From contig NZ_CP030944.1 in assembly GCF_013177635.1 (NCBI RefSeq), positions 1,550,001 to 1,614,000 on the forward strand: a stretch of 64,000 bases of DNA, written 5' to 3'. Made by a program: the position numbers and the translations under genes. Within the stretch, counting starts at the first letter, position 1; the number at the start of each line of letters is the position of its first letter. This document shows positions 1 to 9,247 of this stretch, piece by piece. Under the pieces are notes generated by a model. It saw only the letters and a list, made by a program, of their open reading frames with translations. It made no database searches and had not been told where the DNA came from. This stretch comes from Arcobacter aquimarinus (GTDB lineage: Bacteria; Campylobacterota; Campylobacteria; Campylobacterales; Arcobacteraceae).

Positions 1-346
1 ATAAAATATTTGAGGGTGCAAATTCAAAAAGAGATTTATAATTTACCTCTTTTAAATCATTTTTAGCTTCAACCACAAAAATTTCTTTTGATTTAGAATT
101 TTCATTTAAATCTTCAACTACATTTTCAATCCATTGAACATAAGGAGAAGTTGAATCAATAACTGAAATATCAGATATTCCTACAACTTTGTATTTACCT
201 TTTAAATCAGTTGTTAATAAAACTCCTTGTGAATAAGGAACTATATTTCTTGTTTCATTTACAATTTGAAAATATAACTCTTTTATATTTTCACAATTTC
301 TACAGTTATGTTCTAACTGTAGAAGTTTTGAGATGTTTGATTCCAA
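1..346 (-). CDS. GAF-like protein, last gene of the adhesin operon (3' end outside window)
   Basis: This partial gene starts at TTG 346 and runs off the left edge, with about 115 residues visible. An in-frame stop lies just upstream of the TTG, and an AGGA sits about 11 bases before it, so this start is the only good one. The N-terminus has a CxxC pair (residues about 15-18), followed by a segment that resembles the GAF-like module (VNETRNIVPYSQG, then ISVIDSTSPYVQWIE) which I recall at the start of HlyD-type adaptor proteins linked to large DUF4347 adhesins. It begins 22 bases after the adhesin gene, so it is very likely in the same transcript. A role in export or surface display of the adhesin is inferred from context. 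The rest of the protein is needed to name it. Confidence 0.55.
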   Translation of the reverse strand, partial: MESNISKLLQLEHNCRNCENIKELYFQIVNETRNIVPYSQGVLLTTDLKGKYKVVGISDISVIDSTSPYVQWIENVVEDLNENSKSKEIFVVEAKNDLKEVNYKSLFEFAPSNIL

Positions 347-368
347 TCTTTATTTTATCCTTTATTTT

Positions 369-3300
369 TTAAGCAAATAATCTCGTAAGATATGAACCAT
401 AATCATCAAGTTTTTGATTCTCTAAAGCTATTTGCTCTTTTAATCCCATATATTTTTCATCTGCATCAACTTGATTTTTTTGAGCTTTTTTCAACTCTTT
501 TAAATCAAGTTTTAGATTTAACACTCTTGTTGTTCCATCTTGATTAATTGCTTTTATACTTATTTCTAACTTTTCTAAATCTTCTGGAATTGTTCCTGAA
601 ATATTACCAGTTCTTGGGTCAAAAAACAATCCTGCTGGAAGTGCTGTTCCATCAATCTGTGTAACTATGAAGTTTTGAGAAAGATTTGTATCTACTACTT
701 TTATCTCTATAGAGTTATTTTCAATTTTTATATCTTCTATTGTAATTCCAACTATTGAAAAAGAGTCTTGATTTGCTTCATTAAATACAATTTGTCCATT
801 TGTTAATACATTTAAATCAACATTTGCTTGTAATACTCCTCTTGAATCATTTGTATTTGATGTATTATTTGTTGAAAAATTATTTGAACCTTCTGTTCCA
901 CCATTTTGATTATTAGAAGAAGTTAATTCAAAACCATTTGTTGTTGAACTATTTGAAGTATCTAAAAAACCAATTCCCGTATCAACTAATAAACCATCAT
1001 TTGAATTAAAATTTAAAACACCTAGATTAGTAGTATTATCTGTAAAAGTATTTAAGCCATCTATTAAATTATTTGTATTTGTATCACCATTAGTCGTTGA
1101 AATAAAAGGTGAACTAGGTTTTGCAGAATCTGTAATTCTTGCTGGTGCAACAACTAACATATTATAAGTTCTTGTTACACTAGCTCCTGATGAATCAATT
1201 CCCGTTATAACAATTACAAAATTTCCTGATTGCGCTACTCTTCCCGAAATAATTCCAGTATTAGAATCAATAGTTAAACCTAAAGGTAAATTTGTTGCTT
1301 CAAATTTAAATTTATTAGTTAAATCCTTATCACTAAATAAAGATGAAATATCCTTATTATAAACTTCTCCAAAAGGTATTTCAAAATCAATATTTTCAAA
1401 AGACACTGTTGGAATATCATTACTTCCTATTATTGTTACAGTTACATCTTGAGTTAATTCTACACCATCATCATCTGTTACTGTTATACTAAATACTGCT
1501 GTTACGGTTTCTCCTGCTCCTAAAAAGTTTATTTTATCTTGACTTATTGTGTAATCCCAAGTTATAGTACCATTATTTACATTTGTTGGTAAATTCATAA
1601 TAGAAAATGCATTTTCTATATCACTTATTTGTTTTTGCGTTAAAGATAAGTTTGTTCCATCTTGTGCTTTTCCTATAATTGATTTTGTATTTTCTACTGC
1701 CGTTGGTCTATCTGTAATATCAGCATCAGTAAATTTAATACTTCCTTTATCATTTAATTTACTTCCATCAATAATAGATCCTGTAACATCTACTACCTCT
1801 ATTTGAGGAATATCATTTACAGAGTTGATTGTAAAATTAATAGTTTGATTAGAAATCTTATTTCCACCCTCTCCTGAAGCACCCAAATCATCTAAAATAA
1901 TAGTTAAATAATCTTTTCCAAAATAGTTATTTTTTGGTGTATATATCAAATTTTTAATTGTTTCTTGAAGATTATCTAAAGTTCCTCTTAAAACAATTTT
2001 AGAGCTAGCATTTTCTCCTTCTAATATAGTAACATTAGATAAATCAATTAAATTTATTTTCCCCTCAATAACTTCAATTTGTAATTCTAACTCTTGAGTT
2101 GGAATATTATCAATATCTGAAATAACTATAAAATTACTATTATCAAAAGTATATGGTGTATCTTCATCTATAGTAATATCACTTGTTGTTACACTAATTA
2201 CTGGTTTATCATTTACTGGTAACACAAAAACATTTATTTGTGCTATAAGACTTGTATCTCCGTCTCCTGATGTATATTGATAAACAAAAGTTTCATTTCC
2301 ATACCAATTTTCATTTGGAATAAAAATAAATTGCCCATCTTTACTTGTAAAATTACTCTCTAAAGATGAACTAGAATCTGCTAAAATTAATTTACCACTT
2401 GTTAATTGATATCCAATTGCATTAGAATTTTCATCATAAATTATATCTGTAACATCGAATGATGATATATTTCCAGCAGTTGTAATGTTTCCATTTATAT
2501 CTGTAATATCAGCACTTCCTACTCCAAAAGTAAAAAATCCATTATTATCGTTTATATCTAAAATTAGACTCTCCAAATCAACACTAGCAGGATTATCCTC
2601 TTTATTAACAATATTTTTACTATCTGCATTTGGAATTGCAGGTAAAACAACTACCATTTTACTTGATACAGAAGTTCCTGAAAGTTCATCTATTGCAGTT
2701 ACTTTTATAAAATCAGCTCCTGGAGTTACAAAATCATTTCCAATTCCTGCAGTATAAACAATTCCATTAACAGAAGCTAATGTTTTATTTATTTCTTCAA
2801 TTGTTCCAGTTAATGTCACACTATTCGTATTATTTCCAACTATTTGTGAAGAGATAAGCCCATTTGCAATAGTATTGTTAATCGTAAGTGTTCCATAATT
2901 TGTAGTTTCTAAAACAACTGTTAAAACTTCTCCATCTAAATCAGCAAAACTAATCTTATCTAAAACTAAAGTTCCATCTTCATTTATATTGATTATTTTT
3001 TCTACCACATACGATGAATTATTAAAATTAATTTGAGGTAAATCATTTATTGTTTGAATATTAACTATTGACTCTTTTGAAGAAAATCTCATACTATTAT
3101 CGCTATCTCCACCATCATTTACCCTAAATTCAATAACTCTTGAAGTATTACTTAAATCATCAGTTGAATTTACGAAAGCAATAGCTCGAGCTAAAGCTTG
3201 AACTTGATGAGAATAAGCTTTATCATTTAAATTAATTTTTAAAGATTTTCCATTTTCTCCATTTTGTAAAGTATCAATTGTTCCTATTTTAATTCCAGAA

Positions 3301-6300
3301 TATAAAACATTTCCTCTATCAAGTGTTATGCCACCTACTTCTAAAATGGTTAAATTATCACTACCTTCTTTTCCTTGTAAATAATCAACTCTTAAATATC
3401 CTGCACCAAAATCTGCATATTCAGGATCAACTATTGTAATATTTGAATCAATAATAATAGGTTTAGAGTTTTCAACAAATGTTACTTCTGATTTATCTCC
3501 TCCAATTAAAGGCATTGCATTTACATAATCTATTTTTACTGTTAGATTTTGAATAGAAGATGTTGAACTATCACTAACTTTAATTTTAAAATTCTCTGTA
3601 GCACTACTTGTTAAAGCATTTATTTTTGTATTATTTGGAATATACTCATATTGTCCTGTTGTACTATTTAGTTTTAGTACTCCATAAACTCCAACTAATT
3701 CTTGAATAGGATTATTACTAGAATTTAAAATATTATATGTTAAATTATCATTATCTAAATCAGTTGTATCAATCGTACCAGTAACTTTACTAAAACTCTC
3801 TGAACTATTGCTTGTATTCACAATCTCAATTGGAATTAAAGGATTTACAACAACTGTATCATTTGTTCCAGTTATAATTACATCAATCGTCTGTTCTGTA
3901 AGTCCCCCATTTCCATCATCTGCTTGGAAAGTATAAGTAAGTTTTAGAACTTCTCCTGCTTTTAAATAATTAAATGCTTCATTCCCAGAATTAAAATACC
4001 ACTCAAAAGAACCTTTTGTACTTCCACTTTCTATAATTAAAGTAGAATCAAGTGATAACATAGATAAAAGTTGCTCATTTGTAGTTTGACTTAAGCTATT
4101 TGAAATTAAGTTATTATTACTATCTCTTAAATCTACACTAACACTTTTCACACTCACTGTTACACTATCTTTTAAATCTTTATCTTCAATTGACATAGTT
4201 CCTGAAGAGCTTAGTCCTGAATTTGTTTCAGTTAATCCAGTTTCAATTATAAAACTTTCTCCTGCAGGAATTGGAGCATTTGTATCTTGTTGTAAAGGAG
4301 CAAATACTTGATTATTTAAAGTTGTCGTTCCCACAAGATTGTCAACGAACAAATATGGATTTAAAGCAGTATCTCCTAGATTAAATACAGATAAACCTAA
4401 GGTATAACTTCCACTTTCTAAAACTTGAATTGTTGTAGTTTGCCAACCCGTACTTCCATAAGACGAAGTCGTATAATTTCCAGTTCCAGGATTTGTAGCT
4501 CCAAGAAGTATAACTTCTGCTTTTACTCCATCTAGAACAGCTGTAGAACTTGGATTTGTATTATTTGCAAAAGTTAATACTGAACCATCATTCCATGGAA
4601 CATAATCTCCTGAAATATAATTCCAAGCAATAGAGTAAGTTGTTCCTGCTTCTGCATAAAATGTTTTAGATATATATGCCATATTTGTAGGAGCTTTATT
4701 TGAAGTTGCATAAAATGTATCTTTTATATATTTCACAGTGTCACTTGATACATTTAAATCTGATTGGAAATTTGTATTAAACTCATTACTCGCCCCATTA
4801 GCTTCAAGTTTAACCATACCTGTTCCATGAGAATCAACAACCCAAGTCATTTGATTTGAATTTCCTAAAATAGCTTTTACTTCAGGTGTCATTTGCATAC
4901 TTGATGAAGCAGAAAAAGTAACTATATCTTTATCTACAACTGAAGCATTTCCATTTGTTGTCCACCCTGTTAAACCATTTTCGAAACCCGCATTATCAAA
5001 TATCTGTTTTGGTGTTGAACTTATTGGATTTGCATTAGCTGGATCTTGAGAGCCAAATGTAGGAGCATCATTTGTCCCAATTATTTTAAATGTAACTATT
5101 TTCGTATCTGTTGCATTTTGAGTATCTGTTGCTATTATAGTATAAGAGAATGTTATTGTTTCACCTTTTGCTAAAAAGTTTAAATCAATATTACTTACAT
5201 TATAACTCCAAGTTCCACCACCACTTTGTACATTATTATTTGTATTTATAGTAAATCCATTTATTAAAGCTGTAGCAATTGTATTATCAAGAACTCCTCC
5301 ACTATAAACTATAGAGCCATTTATTTTTGTTATATTTACATTGTTATCTAAATCACTAAAATTTATAGTTCCACTTTTAAATAAATTTTGATTATTTGAA
5401 TCTAAGCTTTCTGTAAAATTATTTTTCAAATCTAAAATTTCAAGAGTAGGAGCATCATTTACTCCTAAAACTTTTATTGTCGAAGTTGAAACTACACTAT
5501 TTAGTACCCCATCATTTACAGTCCAAGAAACAATTCTTGTTTGTTCGCTTAAGCTTAAAGCTTCACTTGTTGAATCATAACTAACACTTTTTAAGGCATT
5601 TTCCCATTGAGAAAGAGTTGCTGTTTGTCCAGCAGAAGTTAACGTTAAAACTCCAGTTGTACTATTGTAAGAAGCTATAATATTCCCCATAGTAGAAGCA
5701 TCATTTGTAAAATTCAACCTATCCCCACTAACAAATCCACCAATACTAACTGTTGCACTTGCTAATGTTGTATTATCTACATCATTTATAGTTATAGTAG
5801 GAGATAAAACTATTCCTGAAGCATTTTCTACATAGTTTATTGTATTTGTAGAGTTATTTATTGTTGGAGCATCATTTACAGGTAAAACTGTAACTGTAAG
5901 AAACGCCTGTTGTAAATTATCTCCAGCTAATCCTCCATATTCAACTATATATCCAGATATTGAACTTGTGTTATTTGTATTAAAATCATTCCATTTTCCA
6001 GCATTTACTCCTGTATAGTAAAAGTGAGCTACATCTTCACCATCAATACCTGAATCATTTGGTTCACCAGATGCCCAATTAGTAAAATAATTACTTAATA
6101 ATTGTCCGGCTTCAGGTCCCGTTACCCATTTCCAAACTCCTTCATTTTCTGCATCACTAGCTCCAATCCAACCATTTCCACCAGCCATAGAAGTAATAAG
6201 AGCATTTTCACTATCTGAAGTAATTGTAACAAGATAGCCATTTAATCCGTAAAGAGTTCTATTTTCTGCATCAATTTTAGCTTGATCCCATGTAATTCCA

Positions 6301-8501
6301 GAAGCACTTACAAATTCATAATAGTGTCCATTATTAGGATTATAAAATTTTCCTGTTTGGTTTATTTTATATGGTTGTTCACCACTTCCTTGACCATCAT
6401 TTATAGTAATTGTCAAAGGATCCTGTCCAGACCAATTTGAATCACCTTGATATCTAAGTGTTGCAAGTGCATTATTCAAATTTGTTACTGTTCCCGTTAT
6501 TTGAAAAGTCTTATTTATTGCATCCCATGAAGTAGTTACTCCAGTTGAATTTCCTAAACTTAGAGTTCCATAATTTGCATCTATTGTAACAGTTAAATTA
6601 CTACTTCCACTATCATTATCTCCAACAGTTAAACCAGAAATTGTAATAGAAGTATCTTCATTTACAGTTACTGTTTCTTTTCCTGAAATATATGGTAAAT
6701 CATTTACTCCAATAATTTCAATAGATCTACTCAAAGAAACATCAGTAGTTCCACCTGAAGTAATTCCATTTATATTTATATTTTTTGTTTCACCTACTAT
6801 ATTTAAAGTTTCTGAACTATTATGATAAGTCAAATTTCTAGTAATATATTGTAAAACACTTCCACTAATTGCTGGTGGCATAACAGCTTGTGTTACAACT
6901 ATATTATCTATATAAAGACTTGCCCCTGCTGCTCTTCCAAAAGTTTCATCAAATGTTCCAGAAACAAATACAAATTTATAAGTTCCTGCTGTATTTATAT
7001 TTGTATTTTTTGTTGCCCATGCAGTTGCACTTGTTCCAACACCTGTTTGATTAAGTAACTCTACAGTTGCTCCTGTATCAACATTTAATAAATAAGCATA
7101 AATATCATAAGCATCATCTCCACCTTGTGCTTTCCAGTCAAAAGATACAGAATCTCCACTTGATAAAGTTACAGTACTATCTGAAACAACATAAGGACCA
7201 TGAACAATATCTCCATCTCCTGCTGTTGTCATACCTGAGGAATAAAGTCTTAATGCTCCATCTTCAAAAGCATAAGAATATATAGCACCTGAAGGTGTAT
7301 AATCATCTCCTCTACTTACTTCACTTGAATCATTTGGATTTGATGGTGTTGGTGTTGAATCAATAGGTGTTGCCCAACCATCAATAGTAGAAGTTCCAGC
7401 AACTCCATTTTGTCCTAACATTAACTGTTGAAGATAAATAGTCCACCCACTAATATCAACAACCGTACCAGTTTGAGTAGCAGTAGTATCAGAAAAATTT
7501 CCATTTGCAAAAGTATTACTAAAATTAATTCTTAATTTTTGTCCATTTTCACCATTATATGTATTATCAATAGAACCAACTAAAATAGCAACTGTTCCAT
7601 TTCCTATATAAACTCCATTTCCAACTATACTAATTTGTCCATTTGTAGTACTTGCTGTTATCTCTTTTACTAAAGATAGTGTCTCTGTACTTGTACTTTC
7701 TGATAAACTAAACTCAACATATCCTCCTGAAAAATTAGTTCCAGAACTAATAGTTACATTATTTGCTACCAATGTTGCAGAATCATTTTCAGTATATGTC
7801 ACATCAGCAAGTCTTGAAGAATAGTTTTCAACTACTATAGTAGAAGTTTCAATACTTCCAGTTTCGATTTCTAAATCCCAATCCCCATTTACATTAGAAT
7901 TTCCAGTTACATCATTTGAAGCTGCAACATCAGCCTCTGTTATAGAAGCTAAAGTATTAATAAACTCTTGTCCTGTTCCATCATTTGCTACATTACATCC
8001 ATAAAGTAATATATCTCCATTTTCAGATAAAGAATTTTTCATTGTTTGTAAAACAGCATCAAAATTATTTAGTGTATTTTGATTTAAAACATCATTTCCT
8101 ACACTTATTTCACCTACATTACCATGAGATAAAATATGTATAGCATCTATATTTGTTTCACTTTTTAATATAGAATTTATATCATCTAGAGAACTTACAA
8201 GATATACTTCAACACCTTCACCTACACCATCAACTAAAGTTTGATAATCTTTTACAGTTATATCTATAAAAGCGACCTCTCTTCTGTCTCTTTCAAATCC
8301 TTGAACAGCTTGTGCTTCGTGTACAGAATTTTCAGCATTATTTTGTGTCACATCATTTGAAGTTGTAGTAGTTTCTGTATTATTTGAAGAGAAACTACTT
8401 TCATCTAAAACATCAACAGCTGTAGCAACAGCAGCACCATCAAAAAGAATTCTTTGCTCTAAGGCACTTATCATTGGTTTTTTTAAATTTTTTCTTTTCA
8501 T
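369..8501 (-). CDS. Giant LEPR/DUF4347 adhesin with C-type lectin and cadherin-like repeats (2710 aa)
   Basis: This is a very large, predicted surface-exposed or secreted adhesin. Residues 14-21 (LEQRILFD) match the LEPR-XLL type N-terminal motif of huge repetitive proteins. Residues about 75-215 form a DUF4347 domain with ILSHG (His126) and LYGCN (Cys169), which resemble the His/Cys dyad of clan CD peptidases. Residues about 714-857 are a C-type lectin domain with WIGA, EPN (about 811) and WND (about 836). Most of the remainder is VCBS/cadherin-like modules of about 100 residues, recognisable by recurring VNDAP and GTND linkers. Near the C-terminus are two putative-Ig (He_PIG-like) modules, a Ser/Thr/Asn-rich spacer and a short charged tail. 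No GGxGxD RTX nonapeptide run is visible. It lies between an adaptor gene and a GAF-like gene in one operon. Adhesion or biofilm formation is inferred. Confidence 0.85.
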   Translation of the reverse strand: MKRKNLKKPMISALEQRILFDGAAVATAVDVLDESSFSSNNTETTTTSNDVTQNNAENSVHEAQAVQGFERDRREVAFIDITVKDYQTLVDGVGEGVEVYLVSSLDDINSILKSETNIDAIHILSHGNVGEISVGNDVLNQNTLNNFDAVLQTMKNSLSENGDILLYGCNVANDGTGQEFINTLASITEADVAASNDVTGNSNVNGDWDLEIETGSIETSTIVVENYSSRLADVTYTENDSATLVANNVTISSGTNFSGGYVEFSLSESTSTETLSLVKEITASTTNGQISIVGNGVYIGNGTVAILVGSIDNTYNGENGQKLRINFSNTFANGNFSDTTATQTGTVVDISGWTIYLQQLMLGQNGVAGTSTIDGWATPIDSTPTPSNPNDSSEVSRGDDYTPSGAIYSYAFEDGALRLYSSGMTTAGDGDIVHGPYVVSDSTVTLSSGDSVSFDWKAQGGDDAYDIYAYLLNVDTGATVELLNQTGVGTSATAWATKNTNINTAGTYKFVFVSGTFDETFGRAAGASLYIDNIVVTQAVMPPAISGSVLQYITRNLTYHNSSETLNIVGETKNININGITSGGTTDVSLSRSIEIIGVNDLPYISGKETVTVNEDTSITISGLTVGDNDSGSSNLTVTIDANYGTLSLGNSTGVTTSWDAINKTFQITGTVTNLNNALATLRYQGDSNWSGQDPLTITINDGQGSGEQPYKINQTGKFYNPNNGHYYEFVSASGITWDQAKIDAENRTLYGLNGYLVTITSDSENALITSMAGGNGWIGASDAENEGVWKWVTGPEAGQLLSNYFTNWASGEPNDSGIDGEDVAHFYYTGVNAGKWNDFNTNNTSSISGYIVEYGGLAGDNLQQAFLTVTVLPVNDAPTINNSTNTINYVENASGIVLSPTITINDVDNTTLASATVSIGGFVSGDRLNFTNDASTMGNIIASYNSTTGVLTLTSAGQTATLSQWENALKSVSYDSTSEALSLSEQTRIVSWTVNDGVLNSVVSTSTIKVLGVNDAPTLEILDLKNNFTESLDSNNQNLFKSGTINFSDLDNNVNITKINGSIVYSGGVLDNTIATALINGFTINTNNNVQSGGGTWSYNVSNIDLNFLAKGETITFSYTIIATDTQNATDTKIVTFKIIGTNDAPTFGSQDPANANPISSTPKQIFDNAGFENGLTGWTTNGNASVVDKDIVTFSASSSMQMTPEVKAILGNSNQMTWVVDSHGTGMVKLEANGASNEFNTNFQSDLNVSSDTVKYIKDTFYATSNKAPTNMAYISKTFYAEAGTTYSIAWNYISGDYVPWNDGSVLTFANNTNPSSTAVLDGVKAEVILLGATNPGTGNYTTSSYGSTGWQTTTIQVLESGSYTLGLSVFNLGDTALNPYLFVDNLVGTTTLNNQVFAPLQQDTNAPIPAGESFIIETGLTETNSGLSSSGTMSIEDKDLKDSVTVSVKSVSVDLRDSNNNLISNSLSQTTNEQLLSMLSLDSTLIIESGSTKGSFEWYFNSGNEAFNYLKAGEVLKLTYTFQADDGNGGLTEQTIDVIITGTNDTVVVNPLIPIEIVNTSNSSESFSKVTGTIDTTDLDNDNLTYNILNSSNNPIQELVGVYGVLKLNSTTGQYEYIPNNTKINALTSSATENFKIKVSDSSTSSIQNLTVKIDYVNAMPLIGGDKSEVTFVENSKPIIIDSNITIVDPEYADFGAGYLRVDYLQGKEGSDNLTILEVGGITLDRGNVLYSGIKIGTIDTLQNGENGKSLKINLNDKAYSHQVQALARAIAFVNSTDDLSNTSRVIEFRVNDGGDSDNSMRFSSKESIVNIQTINDLPQINFNNSSYVVEKIININEDGTLVLDKISFADLDGEVLTVVLETTNYGTLTINNTIANGLISSQIVGNNTNSVTLTGTIEEINKTLASVNGIVYTAGIGNDFVTPGADFIKVTAIDELSGTSVSSKMVVVLPAIPNADSKNIVNKEDNPASVDLESLILDINDNNGFFTFGVGSADITDINGNITTAGNISSFDVTDIIYDENSNAIGYQLTSGKLILADSSSSLESNFTSKDGQFIFIPNENWYGNETFVYQYTSGDGDTSLIAQINVFVLPVNDKPVISVTTSDITIDEDTPYTFDNSNFIVISDIDNIPTQELELQIEVIEGKINLIDLSNVTILEGENASSKIVLRGTLDNLQETIKNLIYTPKNNYFGKDYLTIILDDLGASGEGGNKISNQTINFTINSVNDIPQIEVVDVTGSIIDGSKLNDKGSIKFTDADITDRPTAVENTKSIIGKAQDGTNLSLTQKQISDIENAFSIMNLPTNVNNGTITWDYTISQDKINFLGAGETVTAVFSITVTDDDGVELTQDVTVTIIGSNDIPTVSFENIDFEIPFGEVYNKDISSLFSDKDLTNKFKFEATNLPLGLTIDSNTGIISGRVAQSGNFVIVITGIDSSGASVTRTYNMLVVAPARITDSAKPSSPFISTTNGDTNTNNLIDGLNTFTDNTTNLGVLNFNSNDGLLVDTGIGFLDTSNSSTTNGFELTSSNNQNGGTEGSNNFSTNNTSNTNDSRGVLQANVDLNVLTNGQIVFNEANQDSFSIVGITIEDIKIENNSIEIKVVDTNLSQNFIVTQIDGTALPAGLFFDPRTGNISGTIPEDLEKLEISIKAINQDGTTRVLNLKLDLKELKKAQKNQVDADEKYMGLKEQIALENQKLDDYGSYLTRLFA

Positions 8502-8516
8502 AACTCTTCCTTAATG

Positions 8517-9239
8517 TTAGTTATTTTGTTGGTAAAATGTTGCTGTTGCACTCATACCAGGTATTATATTTTCAAATGGTTCTACAAGTTTCGCTCTTAT
8601 ACTTATAGATTGACTTGTTGGATCAACTATTGAATCTATTTGAACAATTTGAGCTTTCACTGTTGTTTGAGTCTCATCTACACCTAAATCAAACTCTATT
8701 CCTTTTTTTAACCAAATAAGCCAAGAAGAAGGAACTACAACTTTTGCTTCAAGATTATCAACTCCAACTATTTCCAAAAGTTCATCTTGTGGTTTAATAT
8801 TTTGATACTTTGATACTTTTTTAGTTGCAACTTTTCCATCAAATGGAGCTTTAATATCACATCTTGAGATATTAATAGCTGCTATATCACTCTCTGCTTT
8901 TTGTTTATTTAAATTTTCTTGAGAAATTTGTATCTCAAAAGTTCCAATAGAACCAAAAGTGTCAAGTTTTTTATTTTTTTCAAGTTCTAGCCTTGCTATA
9001 TCTTTTTCAACATCAATTTTTCTTTTTTGAGCTTTATAAACAGAACAATCAATTTTAATTAAGCTTTCTCCTTTTTTAAAAGAATCTCCTTCAAATTTTG
9101 AAAGCTGTATTATTTCACCAGCTATTTCACTTGAAAGAATTGTTCTATCAAGCGAAACTATTACTGCTCTTGCTGTTTGACTCTCACTTGCATACAAAGT
9201 TGAAAACAGTAAAGCAAAACTTAGAAACTTTTTCATCAA
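8517..9239 (-). CDS. Periplasmic adaptor (HlyD/RND membrane-fusion type) of the adhesin export operon
   Basis: This 240-residue protein has an N-terminal signal peptide (about 1-18). A lipoyl/barrel-sandwich half follows (EIAGEIIQLSKFEGDSFKKG, about 36-56), then a short alpha-hairpin and the second lipoyl half (FDGKVATKKVSKYQ). The C-terminal beta-barrel contains VDPTSQSISIRAKL. This is the layout of efflux RND/HlyD adaptor subunits, though it is short for the family. Such proteins bridge an inner-membrane pump and a TolC channel. It sits 8 bases after the TolC-type gene and 15 bases before the adhesin gene, so adhesin export is the likely job. No partner ABC or RND pump is encoded in the visible part of the operon. 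The family is clear; the cargo is inferred. Confidence 0.85.
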   Translation of the reverse strand: MMKKFLSFALLFSTLYASESQTARAVIVSLDRTILSSEIAGEIIQLSKFEGDSFKKGESLIKIDCSVYKAQKRKIDVEKDIARLELEKNKKLDTFGSIGTFEIQISQENLNKQKAESDIAAINISRCDIKAPFDGKVATKKVSKYQNIKPQDELLEIVGVDNLEAKVVVPSSWLIWLKKGIEFDLGVDETQTTVKAQIVQIDSIVDPTSQSISIRAKLVEPFENIIPGMSATATFYQQNN

Positions 9240-9247
9240 ATAACCTT

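Noticed and set aside
1140-7800. Repeated short sequences that might suggest a CRISPR array or tandem DNA repeats
   Set aside because: The repeats are degenerate, about 300 bases long and in frame; they are protein modules of the adhesin.
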